A stretch of 27,733 bases of DNA from Planctomycetota bacterium (GTDB taxonomy: Bacteria; Planctomycetota; Phycisphaerae; WQYP01). Both the position numbers and the translations under genes were made by a program. The stretch spans positions 1 to 27,733 of the forward strand of contig JAJYZY010000013.1 in NCBI GenBank assembly GCA_021799715.1, written 5' to 3'. How positions within the stretch are numbered: position 1 is the first letter of the stretch; each line of letters opens with the position of its first letter. The notes under the pieces were generated by a model, which saw only the letters and a list, made by a program, of their open reading frames with translations, did no database searches and was not told the DNA's origin. Shown here piece after piece: positions 17,365 through 26,226 of the stretch.

Positions 17365-17447
17365 TTTTCTGATTCCGGTTCTATTTTTGCCATTTTTATA
17401 AAATTGAATTCTGGTCGATACAGGGGCACATCAGCCAGCGCACGACG

Positions 17448-19985
17448 TTATGGAATAACTTGGATTGCTTTATTCGCGCTAAAAGTTCCTGTCGTGGTGA
17501 CTTTAACATTTCCGCTGGAGACATCGATCTTGGCCTGTCCGTCCGAAACGAGCACCGCCTTGTTCGCAAAATTGACGTCAATATATTTTGTGGTTGGCGC
17601 GTGCGTGGGCGTACCAACGATAAATGTCTTCTTCGCAGTAACCAGAACAGTACCACCCGCCGTACCGGACTCAAGCTCAATTGACGCATCACCCGTCTTC
17701 TGGGCTTTGTGATTAATGGCTTTCAAGTCATCCTTCACGGTCGCCAGCCCCGCCTGGTAAACAATTAGCGCCACCAGCGAGACGGCCATCCCGACGGCTG
17801 AGGCAATAGCCAACGCATCCTCCGCCGCGGCTAAGCCGTCAGGCTGGAGCGAGGTCGTATCAGTGGCAGTGGAGCCGGATGTTGTGAAGTCCCCCGCCTG
17901 CCTCTGTTGAACAATTTCCATTACCGCTGTTGTCGTTAGAGCTGCTACCGGAACAGCAGCCGCAACGGCAGCGATAATCCCCGCAGCTTTCATCCATCCG
18001 GCGGTCTCCACATTCGCGACGGAGACTACCGGCCCAACAGAAAGCTCAAGGTCGGTCGGGGTTAAATTAAGAATTGAGCTTCCAGCAGCGGTTCCAGTTC
18101 CGGCAGCCAAACACACACCGGTCGTGCCGACTTCTACGATATCCTTTTTTGCAACCTCGTGCCGGGTATTGAGGTGAATGTCTGTGGCACCGCCGGCCGT
18201 GATGGTATTCACCGCCCCAACTCCAATTGTAAACTGGGGCCCAAGCGATATTCCTAAGTTTACCCCGGCCAGAAAGGCGGCATTAACGCCCACCGTAGCG
18301 GCGACGTTGGCCCCCGCAACAAGGGTAAACATCGCACCCGCGGTGCCGGTGATATTTTCACCGGCACAAAACGTGTAAATATCGCTCCACGTCCAGTTTT
18401 TAGAGCTTGTGCCAAGCGCCAATCCCGAATGATGATGCGGGCTGTACAACCGCAGGTGCTCCGACCCGGGAGTGGCGTCAAAAATGATGCGGTTGCCATA
18501 GTCGTCCTGCATAATGCGTCTGTCTTTATTGGCGGGAAGTGCCAACGGCGGCATATTGTCCGCGTTATAGACCCGGCCGGTAATCAGGGGTTTATCCGGA
18601 TCGCCTTCCAGAAAGTCCACAATGACCTCATCGCCGACGTGCGGCAGTGCCATATCGCCCCAATTCAAACCGTTGTTCGGCGCGCCCGCCCACGATTGCG
18701 ATACGCGAATCCAGCACGATGAATTCTGATCGGACGTGCCGTAGGTGTCCCAATAAAACTGCGCCTTCACCCGGCCATACTCGTCGGTGTATATTTTTTC
18801 ACCCGACGGCCCCACCACCACCGCCGTCTGCGGACCCCGCACCAACGCCTTGGGCGTGACGCGCGCGGGCCGGAACTGCTGGCTGGATTCAAAACATGTC
18901 AGGTGTGCCGAGAATGTGGTTTCAACGTTTCCCGGTTGGCTTTGGAGATAGTTTTCATTGCGAATATCATACCGCACGGATTTCGTCAGATATGTCTGAT
19001 TCATCGCCGATACGGGATGATCCGCCAGTGTGAACACATACCCCGCTTCGATACCGCGGTTATTCGTGCTTGCGGTTGCCACGGCAAAACCCGCCTGCTG
19101 TTCCTGCATGCGGGCCTGCACATAATTGCCGCCGTCGGAAGACTGTGTGTATCCGCCGGGATAATCATACACGCGGTGATCGGTCTGGCTGACCACACCT
19201 GATGTATTGGCGGCGGAAACCAGCAGCGATTTCTTGGGAGCGGTGAAGTCATAATCATTAAGCATGAAATTGCCGGATTGCAGTGTCTGCCGCAACTTCC
19301 AGTCCCGGATGTATTCCCCCTTGCCTGTCCGATCCGGACCGAGGTAACTGATGGTTGAATCGCCCATAATCGCCACGCTGGCCGATGCGCCGTCCGCCAG
19401 AACCAGCTTATGGGTAACGTCTCCGCTCTGGGAATCCTTTTCATGTTTGAAAAAATAGTAAATACCTTCGTCTTCCAGAAGACGCGAGACAAAATCAAAG
19501 TCGGTCTCGCGATATTGCACGCAGTAATCCCGGGTGCGATAGCTGGCCGTCAAGGCATTGTCCACCACCGACGAAAACCCCAAGTCGGAAAATACCTGCT
19601 GAACAATTTGCGGCACCGTCTGATTTTGAAATATCCGGCAATCCCGGCGGCGAGTTAAAAACCAGAGCCAGGGAACCATGGTGGCCGAATAATGATAGAT
19701 ATTGCCCTCGCTGTGGGTCTGCTCGAAACGGGAAATATAACCGTTGAAATAGCGGATGCTTGACGCCGCGGATAGTGATCCCGGCTGGAGCGAAACCGAC
19801 ACCGAGACATTTTTTCCAAGAATATCCGAGAAGTTAATATCAGGCTTTTCCGACAGCATCGCCAATTCGTATTCAAACGGCTCGCTTAGTGCCTCGCGTC
19901 CGGTAAATGCGGTCAACAGCAAAACATCCGCCCCCAGTGGTGTATCGATGCTTAATTCACGATGCCCCTGTTTGAACTTTGCCAT
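17448..19985 (-). CDS. vgrG: VgrG (TssI) spike protein with unusual C-terminal extension
   Basis: This 845-residue VgrG forms the trimeric spike of the T6SS. The gp27-like base covers about 1-370 (DYCVQYRETDFDFVSRLLEDEGIYYFF at 153-179). The gp5-like OB domain follows, with DEYGRVKAQFYWD (401-413) and HVGDEVIVDFLEGDPDKPLI (449-468). A Gly/Ala/Val-rich beta-shaft spans about 540-600. It is followed by two strongly hydrophobic helices, about 664-690 and 722-748, separated by a polar Ser/Thr linker. A final beta-rich part (765-845) closes the protein. No known toxin domain is visible. The ATG at 19985 has AGGAG seven bases upstream. The gene sits 71 bases after clpV and leads a spike/cargo sub-cluster. 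Confidence 0.95.
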   Translation of the reverse strand: MAKFKQGHRELSIDTPLGADVLLLTAFTGREALSEPFEYELAMLSEKPDINFSDILGKNVSVSVSLQPGSLSAASSIRYFNGYISRFEQTHSEGNIYHYSATMVPWLWFLTRRRDCRIFQNQTVPQIVQQVFSDLGFSSVVDNALTASYRTRDYCVQYRETDFDFVSRLLEDEGIYYFFKHEKDSQSGDVTHKLVLADGASASVAIMGDSTISYLGPDRTGKGEYIRDWKLRQTLQSGNFMLNDYDFTAPKKSLLVSAANTSGVVSQTDHRVYDYPGGYTQSSDGGNYVQARMQEQQAGFAVATASTNNRGIEAGYVFTLADHPVSAMNQTYLTKSVRYDIRNENYLQSQPGNVETTFSAHLTCFESSQQFRPARVTPKALVRGPQTAVVVGPSGEKIYTDEYGRVKAQFYWDTYGTSDQNSSCWIRVSQSWAGAPNNGLNWGDMALPHVGDEVIVDFLEGDPDKPLITGRVYNADNMPPLALPANKDRRIMQDDYGNRIIFDATPGSEHLRLYSPHHHSGLALGTSSKNWTWSDIYTFCAGENITGTAGAMFTLVAGANVAATVGVNAAFLAGVNLGISLGPQFTIGVGAVNTITAGGATDIHLNTRHEVAKKDIVEVGTTGVCLAAGTGTAAGSSILNLTPTDLELSVGPVVSVANVETAGWMKAAGIIAAVAAAVPVAALTTTAVMEIVQQRQAGDFTTSGSTATDTTSLQPDGLAAAEDALAIASAVGMAVSLVALIVYQAGLATVKDDLKAINHKAQKTGDASIELESGTAGGTVLVTAKKTFIVGTPTHAPTTKYIDVNFANKAVLVSDGQAKIDVSSGNVKVTTTGTFSANKAIQVIP

Positions 19986-20056
19986 GATACAACTCCTAAA
20001 TTTGCCGCAGCGCCATTACCGCATTTCGCGGAACGCAAGAGCCATTGATACCACCA

Positions 20057-22834
20057 TTAACTTCCACCGAAGTCAAACGTGAAATCTCCCGCATCGGCCT
20101 TCACGGCAATACGGTCAATCTGCCGCCCTTCCATCATGCGGGTTAAAAACTCGTGGCCTATTCGCGGCAGCAGCACATTGGTTATCATTGCATCAACCAT
20201 GCGGGCACCGCGTTCAAGTTCCGTGCAACGCTCGGCGATGAGCTTGGGCACGGATTCATCATACTCAAAGGGAATCTTATGCGTGTCACGCACGCGCTTC
20301 TGCACCCGCGAAAGCTGCAGGTTGATGATCTGCTTGAGCATGGCCGGGGAAATCGGATAGTACGGCACCACCACGAGACGGTTGAGAAGGGCATCCGGAA
20401 ACACCTTGACCAGCGGCCCGCGCAAAGCTTTTTCCAGGCCTTCCGCGTCCGGCATTAAATCCGGGTCTTTGCACATGTTCACCACCATATCCTGCGCCGC
20501 ATTGGTAGTCAGGATGATTATGGTATTCTTGAAGTCAATCATGCGGCCCTCTCCATCCTCCATCCAGCCTTTGTCAAAAACCTGGAAGAATATTTCGTGC
20601 ACATCCTTATGCGCTTTTTCCACTTCATCCAGCAATACCACCGAATAGGGCCGCCGGCGGACGGCTTCGGTTAAAACACCGCCCTCGCCGTAACCGACAT
20701 ATCCCGGCGGGGAACCCTTCAGGGTACTGACGGTGTGGGCTTCCTGGAATTCACTCATATTAATCGTGATAAGGTTATGCTCACCGCCGTAGAGCGTCTC
20801 CGCCAGAGCCAGGGCGGTTTCGGTTTTACCCACACCGGATGGCCCGGCAAGCATGAATACACCGATGGGCCGATTGGGATTATCCAGTTTGGCGCGGGAC
20901 GTTTGCACACGGCGCGCAATAATTTCCAGGCCGTGGCGCTGCCCGATGACCCGCTTTTCGAGATGATCGGCGAGTTTCAAAATCTGCTCTATTTCATTTT
21001 TGACCATGCGCCCAACCGGAATGCCCGTCCAGTCCGCCACAACCGACGCCACAGCCTGTTGATCAACGGTTGGGAAAATCAGCGGCAATTCCCCCTGCAA
21101 GGTGGTCAGTTCGTTCTGCAATTGCCGCAAATCCGCCAGCAGTGCGTCGCGCTCAGCGGCAGTAAGCGATTGCACCGGGGCCGCATCATCGGCTTTCTTC
21201 GGCGCTTTTGCCTTGGATGCGGCAGCGGGTTTATCGTTGGCTTTCTCCGAAGCGGGCTGCTCCGGCGGCGCGGCATTTTCAATCGGTTCGGCGGCGGAAC
21301 GTAATTTATGTCGAATGTCGAGAATTTTATCAACCAGTTGCTTTTCCCGCTTCCATTTGGCGTCCAGATCTGCAAAGCGGCCTTTTTCCGATTCCAACTG
21401 CGCCCGCACCTCCGCGATTCGCTGCGCGTGGTCCAGCCCAACCGCGGTTTCCCGATTCACAATCTGGAGTTCCACCTCCAATGCTTCCACCCGGCGTTTG
21501 GAATCTTCCAATTCCGCCGGAAGCGCATGCTGACTGACCGCAACCCGTGCGGCGGCGGTGTCAATAAGACTCACCGCCTTGTCGGGAAGCTGTCGCGCGG
21601 GAATATAACGGTGGGAAAGCCGCACGGCCGCGTCAATGGCTTCATCGAGAATTTGCACACGATGATGTTTTTCCAACGGAGCAATCAGCCCGCGCAACAT
21701 GAGCACCGCTTTATGTTCCGCCGGCTCTTCCACTTTCACCACTTGAAAGCGCCGCGTCAATGCCGGGTCTTTTTCGATATGCTTTTTGTATTCGTCCCAG
21801 GTTGTGGCCGCGATGGTGCGCAGCGTGCCGCGCGCCAGCGCCGGTTTGAGCAAATTGGCAGCATCGCCGGTTCCGGCGGCCCCACCGGCTCCGATCAGGG
21901 TATGGGCTTCATCAATAAAAAGAATAATCGGTTTGGCGGAGGACTGCACTTCTTCAATAACCGAGCGCAGCCGCTGTTCAAACTCGCCTTTCATGCTGGC
22001 TCCCGCCTGCAATAAACCGATGTCCAGTGTGCGTACACTGACATCTTTCAGCGATGGCGGCACTTCACCGGCGGCGACACGCTGGGCAAAGCCCTCCACC
22101 ACAGCGGTTTTACCAACACCAGCCTCGCCGGTAAGAATGGGATTGTTCTGCCGACGACGCATGAGAATATCGACAACCTGCCGGATTTCCTCGTCACGGC
22201 CCACAATCGGGTCCAATTCCCCGGATTTCGCGCGAGCGGTTAAATCCACGGAGAATTTTGCCAGGGCCTCCTGTTTGCCCATCGCTGCCGGCGCTATGGC
22301 ACCGCTGGCCTCGCCGGGCGCACCGCCGCCCTCGACTTCCGATGGTGCCAGGAGTTCTTCAGATGATCCGGAAGTTATTGCGCCAAAGTCGTCGGTTAAT
22401 TGCTCCGGCTTAACTTTTTCAAATTCGCGCGAAATATTCAGCAGACTGTTGCGCAGCGTGGACGTCTTCACCATTCCCACAATCAGATGGCCGGTTCGCA
22501 CTTGCGTACTTTTATACACCAGTGATCCATAGACCCATCCGCGCTCCACCGCTTCATCAATATGCGAAGACAAATCGGAGATGGATGTGGATCCCCGCGG
22601 CAGCCGATCCAAAGATGCCGTAATATCCGCAGTGAGCTTGGAAGGGTTCAAATTAAAATGCCGGATAATCAGATGCAGGTCGGTATTGTCCAACTGCAGA
22701 ATCTGATTGATCCAGTGGACCAGTTCCACGTACGGATTGCCCCGCATTTTGCAGAACACCGCGGCGCTTTCGATCGATTTATACGCCACTTTGTTGAGTT
22801 TGCCGAATAATGCGGACCGACTTATTTCTGCCAT
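20057..22834 (-). CDS. clpV: ClpV (TssH) sheath-disassembly AAA+ ATPase
   Basis: This 925-residue Clp-family unfoldase strips contracted TssBC sheath for reuse. An N-domain occupies about 1-150 (SRSALFGKLNKVAYKSIESA). Domain 1 has Walker A GEAGVGKT (236-243) and Walker B ILFIDEAH (304-311). Domain 2 has Walker A GPSGVGKT (664-671) and Walker B VVLLDEVEKAH (732-742). The linker after the N-domain is Gly/Ser/Pro rich (about 152-185). The middle coiled-coil region carries a low-complexity Ala/Pro/Lys segment (about 513-556) that I would not expect in well-known ClpV proteins. The ATG at 22834 (MAEISR) has AAGGA nearby and replaces a longer start that overlaps tssG. The gene begins 20 bases after tssG and is followed by vgrG. 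Confidence 0.95.
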   Translation of the reverse strand: MAEISRSALFGKLNKVAYKSIESAAVFCKMRGNPYVELVHWINQILQLDNTDLHLIIRHFNLNPSKLTADITASLDRLPRGSTSISDLSSHIDEAVERGWVYGSLVYKSTQVRTGHLIVGMVKTSTLRNSLLNISREFEKVKPEQLTDDFGAITSGSSEELLAPSEVEGGGAPGEASGAIAPAAMGKQEALAKFSVDLTARAKSGELDPIVGRDEEIRQVVDILMRRRQNNPILTGEAGVGKTAVVEGFAQRVAAGEVPPSLKDVSVRTLDIGLLQAGASMKGEFEQRLRSVIEEVQSSAKPIILFIDEAHTLIGAGGAAGTGDAANLLKPALARGTLRTIAATTWDEYKKHIEKDPALTRRFQVVKVEEPAEHKAVLMLRGLIAPLEKHHRVQILDEAIDAAVRLSHRYIPARQLPDKAVSLIDTAAARVAVSQHALPAELEDSKRRVEALEVELQIVNRETAVGLDHAQRIAEVRAQLESEKGRFADLDAKWKREKQLVDKILDIRHKLRSAAEPIENAAPPEQPASEKANDKPAAASKAKAPKKADDAAPVQSLTAAERDALLADLRQLQNELTTLQGELPLIFPTVDQQAVASVVADWTGIPVGRMVKNEIEQILKLADHLEKRVIGQRHGLEIIARRVQTSRAKLDNPNRPIGVFMLAGPSGVGKTETALALAETLYGGEHNLITINMSEFQEAHTVSTLKGSPPGYVGYGEGGVLTEAVRRRPYSVVLLDEVEKAHKDVHEIFFQVFDKGWMEDGEGRMIDFKNTIIILTTNAAQDMVVNMCKDPDLMPDAEGLEKALRGPLVKVFPDALLNRLVVVPYYPISPAMLKQIINLQLSRVQKRVRDTHKIPFEYDESVPKLIAERCTELERGARMVDAMITNVLLPRIGHEFLTRMMEGRQIDRIAVKADAGDFTFDFGGS

Positions 22835-22854
22835 AAAGAATCCTTTTCCTGTTT

Positions 22855-23898
22855 CTATGCCGCAACCGGACGGCAAACCAGATCCCGCAGGTCATGATCC
22901 AACTCTGCGGTGTGAAGCCAAGTGGTATAACCAAGCCTGCACCCTTGTCCCAAAATCATAGGCGGCACTGCGCCGGCCCGAAGAATCAGGCGAACATCCC
23001 AGTCCAATTCATCATTAAGAAACAACTTTACCCAATCGCAGAGGTTCTGAAAACCCGGACTTCCGGGCAATAAGCGGTCAAAGTCCGCCAATGTCATGGG
23101 GCCAAGGACAATTCTGAATTTTCCCTGCACATCCCACACGCTGGAACCCACCACCAAAGTGCGCCCAAGCATGGCGGACTCGGGTGCGCCGCCCAAGCGG
23201 CACCGGCTCTCGACGGGCAGAGGAATCCAGCGGCCGCTGAATTCTTCAATCTCCGCGCGAACACCAAAAAACTCCCGCAGGATAGCCGCTAATCCATCGG
23301 GATTTCTCGGACCGGCCAGCAGCCTTCCGGAAAAATAGAGCTTGGCGTTGTCCGGCAAACTATCCCGGCCCATCAAATGATTTGTACCCAGTCCAATGAG
23401 GCTCGCAAAATACCGCACGAACGCATCTTCATCGCCCTGAATATCGGCAGCCGAACCATGGCGGTCATAACTGACCGCAGGCTCGTTACACGCCCAGGCC
23501 CGATAGAAAAAACTGATCATGCGGTGATGAAACATATCCGCGAAGGCGCAGAGCGTATTATCCTTGACATGAAGCTTGCGTTCCCGCGCATATTCCGTCA
23601 GATGCAGCGGCAAAGGCCCATTGGGGCCAAATAAGCCAAAAAAGCGCACCGCCATCCGCGGAACATCCATGCTCTGCAATTGCTCAAATTTCTCGATGGT
23701 ACTGGCCGGAAACGCCAAGGCCGGTTCCTGACCAAAGCGCACCGGATCCATGGAGGGAGACGTTGAAAATCCGATGCGCGGCAAATCGCGCCGCGCGCAT
23801 TCCATGGCGCGCACCGCCAAAAAGAAGTCATAGCGCGCGGCTTGCAACTCCAGACCCCGCATCAGAGAATCTGCCGGCATCCCGGACGGGCTGTCCAT
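22855..23898 (-). CDS. tssG: TssG (ImpH/VasB) baseplate protein
   Basis: This 347-residue protein is a T6SS baseplate wedge component that pairs with TssF, TssE and TssK in the cytoplasm. Family marks are YDFFLAVRAMEC (23-34), GLFGPNGPLP (88-97), the C-terminal pattern DWVKLFLNDELDWDVRLIL and LGYTTWL (322-328). Length is typical. The ATG at 23898 has AAGGA seven bases upstream, inside the end of tssF, so the two genes overlap by 37 bases. That overlap suggests translational coupling and matched production of TssF and TssG. An internal ATG at residue 7 is an alternative start. Confidence 0.93.
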   Translation of the reverse strand: MDSPSGMPADSLMRGLELQAARYDFFLAVRAMECARRDLPRIGFSTSPSMDPVRFGQEPALAFPASTIEKFEQLQSMDVPRMAVRFFGLFGPNGPLPLHLTEYARERKLHVKDNTLCAFADMFHHRMISFFYRAWACNEPAVSYDRHGSAADIQGDEDAFVRYFASLIGLGTNHLMGRDSLPDNAKLYFSGRLLAGPRNPDGLAAILREFFGVRAEIEEFSGRWIPLPVESRCRLGGAPESAMLGRTLVVGSSVWDVQGKFRIVLGPMTLADFDRLLPGSPGFQNLCDWVKLFLNDELDWDVRLILRAGAVPPMILGQGCRLGYTTWLHTAELDHDLRDLVCRPVAA

Positions 23899-25733
23899 TC
23901 CATGATCCTTCCACGGTCCACCGTGTTAATGAGAGTTTGAGTAAACGAATTGATGGATACATAACGGGAAAAAAATTGCTCCAGCACCGCCCCCATGAGA
24001 AATGCTCCCGTTCCCTCATAAGCGTGGTCATCGAGCGTGACGGAAATTTCCAGGCCGCGGACAAAAGCCATCATTCCGTCACTGAAGGTCCGCTTGATGA
24101 TCGGTGAACTGGTAACCGATTTCACGCCGTGCGCCTGCTTTTCAGAGGCGGGATCATTCACATTGCAATACAGTCCCAGAAGATTCTGCACCGCCGCCGC
24201 GCCGCGAGCATCTCCGGAATCCAGCAATGAGAGGTAATTGAGAGATAAATGACTGATCAATCGCCAGGCGGCATCACCCTGCGCCAGACTTGGCCGTGGA
24301 ACTGTCGGCGCACCATTGACGCACCTAATGGATTTTACCGGGCCGCCGGTCTCAAGGGTAAAGTCCGTGGTCCCTTTCCCCAATGGAATAAACAGCGGCA
24401 GATCGCGGTTGGTACACAGCGACTCAATGCCGAGTTGCCGCAATTCCGTCCGATACGGCGCACATTGCCCATCCACCAGGGAGACAAATACATCGCTTCC
24501 AGTATAGCCGGATCGGCCTCCGGCGGCGCGCTCCCGCTCCGAGGGAACCCGCGGCTGGCGCTGGACGGTAAAAAAGGCATCATCGCGGCGCGAAGCGGAA
24601 TCCCAGACGCGATAGAACGGTCGAAAAGCCTGCGTATCATCTGATCGAGTGCCATGGCCGGTCAGGGACGTAACTTCGTAGACTTCAAAATCCCGCGTGC
24701 GCGTGCGATCAGGAATAACCGGAAACTCGCTGAACCGTTCCGACAACTGAATGCGATCACACCGCTTCGGAAACAGATTGATGACCGGGGAACAATGCGG
24801 TTTGAAATTCGCCGCCGTTACCGTGCGTTCCAATGTCGCATCCGCTTTGCGCAGGCAGATAATCAGGTCCAGGTGCGGTTCAGCGCAGCGGGCAATAATG
24901 GATCGTAGATTCGCGATTTCCAGAAATAAAAATCTCTGGGGAATCGTAAAATATTCCTGCAGCAGGCGATAGCCCTGGAATGCGCGCGGACATACCGGCA
25001 GCAGGGCGTGCTGATCATCAAATCCCACGCGACGAATGGAATTTGCCGGCAACGCTTCGCGCCATTTCACGGGTGCCGAACCCGGCTGCACGAACACCTG
25101 CGCGGATTGTCCGATGATCTGTTCGTAGAGGCGGATTTGTACTTCAGATGTGCCGGCGATAAACAACTGCACGGAATCAAGCTGAATCTGGTTCCAAAGC
25201 AATCCTGGATTGCACGCCAGACGAATTTGTAATGCCGCCTGAACGCCGCCGCCCATGCCCAGATTCAGGGATTCGAGTTCACGAAGATGATATTTGGCGT
25301 CAACAACATGGACCGGCCACAGGGTTAATTGATGCGCGGTGCGATATTCACACGCTGTGGATTCACCCGCCCCGATGATGCTGCGCATCGAGGTGCCGCG
25401 CGGCATGGCGAATCCTTTGGCCAAACCGGGATCGGCTTTATCAATTTCAAATTGTACAATGGCCATTGAGGGTGTGGGAGACAGATAATGCGGATGAACG
25501 GTATTGAGCAACCCTTGTGTAAAGCGGGGAAATGCCGAATCCAATTTAAGATGCACGCGTGCAGCCAGAAATGCGAACCCCTCCAGAAGGCGCTCCACAT
25601 AGGGGTCCGGACAATCCACCTGATCCAAAGTAAGCCGCCCCGCCACCTTGGGATATGCGGCGGCAAACTCCCTGCCCATCTCGCGCAAGTGCCGCAGTTC
25701 GCGTTCGTAATATTGCAGAAATTGGCTATCCAT
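23862..25733 (-). CDS. tssF: TssF (ImpG/VasA) baseplate protein
   Basis: This 623-residue protein is the large baseplate wedge subunit. The N-terminus has the recognisable YYERELRHLREMGREFAAAYP (8-28) and DPYVERLLEGFAFLAARV (43-60), followed by HPHYLSPTPSM (80-90). The length is normal for the family and no membrane segment is evident. The start ATG lies one base after the tssE stop (TAGGATG), and the 3' end overlaps tssG by 37 bases, so tssE, tssF and tssG look translationally linked. Confidence 0.95.
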   Translation of the reverse strand: MDSQFLQYYERELRHLREMGREFAAAYPKVAGRLTLDQVDCPDPYVERLLEGFAFLAARVHLKLDSAFPRFTQGLLNTVHPHYLSPTPSMAIVQFEIDKADPGLAKGFAMPRGTSMRSIIGAGESTACEYRTAHQLTLWPVHVVDAKYHLRELESLNLGMGGGVQAALQIRLACNPGLLWNQIQLDSVQLFIAGTSEVQIRLYEQIIGQSAQVFVQPGSAPVKWREALPANSIRRVGFDDQHALLPVCPRAFQGYRLLQEYFTIPQRFLFLEIANLRSIIARCAEPHLDLIICLRKADATLERTVTAANFKPHCSPVINLFPKRCDRIQLSERFSEFPVIPDRTRTRDFEVYEVTSLTGHGTRSDDTQAFRPFYRVWDSASRRDDAFFTVQRQPRVPSERERAAGGRSGYTGSDVFVSLVDGQCAPYRTELRQLGIESLCTNRDLPLFIPLGKGTTDFTLETGGPVKSIRCVNGAPTVPRPSLAQGDAAWRLISHLSLNYLSLLDSGDARGAAAVQNLLGLYCNVNDPASEKQAHGVKSVTSSPIIKRTFSDGMMAFVRGLEISVTLDDHAYEGTGAFLMGAVLEQFFSRYVSINSFTQTLINTVDRGRIMEWTARPGCRQIL

Positions 25734-25734
25734 C

Positions 25735-26226
25735 CTACTTGTCCCGCAAACTGCAATGCCCCGATTCCAGATCTACTTCCGTTCGGACAAATAAAACATC
25801 GGGCAGGGGCACCGCCCATATCTCGCCTTTGATTTCAAAATCAAGTGTGTTGGGCTTGCCCGCCCCCGCGAGATTTCCGATTGAAAGCGAATGCCGTATC
25901 ACCCGTGGTTCAAAACGGTGAATCGCATTTATGAGCATTTTTTCAACCCGTTCCGGCGGCATGCCCGAAACGGTCTGTCCGGATAGATTGGGAATTCCAT
26001 AATTGACCACGCTCTGGGCAACGAGGGGAAAGTCTTTAAGTTCTTCGGCATCAAAATGACAAGGCGTGTTGAGCAACCACTCAAGGTCGCGCAAAACCGA
26101 TCGACGAAGCTGGCGCAGCGTTCCCGCCCGCTGATCCCGCGATTCGCGGGAATTTTCCGGAGCGTCATCGGTCAGGCGATCCAGAAGAAATGGCTGCAAA
26201 CGGTCGCGCGAAAACGCTTCATCCAT
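25735..26226 (-). CDS. tssE: TssE, gp25-like baseplate protein
   Basis: This 163-residue gp25/lysozyme-like protein initiates sheath assembly at the baseplate. Marks are SVLRDLEWLLNT (43-54), YGIPNLSG, the INAIHRFEPRV segment with its conserved EPR, and the C-terminal strand pair FEIKGEIWAVPLPDVLFVRTEVDL. No catalytic lysozyme activity is expected. The start ATG 26226 (MDEAFSRD) has AAGGTGG about eight bases upstream and overlaps the tagJ stop by eight bases. A much longer in-frame extension into tagJ was rejected on this basis. Confidence 0.9.
   Translation of the reverse strand: MDEAFSRDRLQPFLLDRLTDDAPENSRESRDQRAGTLRQLRRSVLRDLEWLLNTPCHFDAEELKDFPLVAQSVVNYGIPNLSGQTVSGMPPERVEKMLINAIHRFEPRVIRHSLSIGNLAGAGKPNTLDFEIKGEIWAVPLPDVLFVRTEVDLESGHCSLRDK

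Noticed and set aside
22310..22380. LAPSEVEGG in the ClpV linker, resembling translated palindromic-repeat insertions seen in some genomes
   Set aside because: The DNA here does not form a clear palindrome and the segment fits an ordinary flexible linker.
21308..22532. Overlapping 235- and 248-codon open frames opposite clpV
   Set aside because: They lie entirely antisense to a ClpV with intact motifs and have no domain similarity that I recognise.
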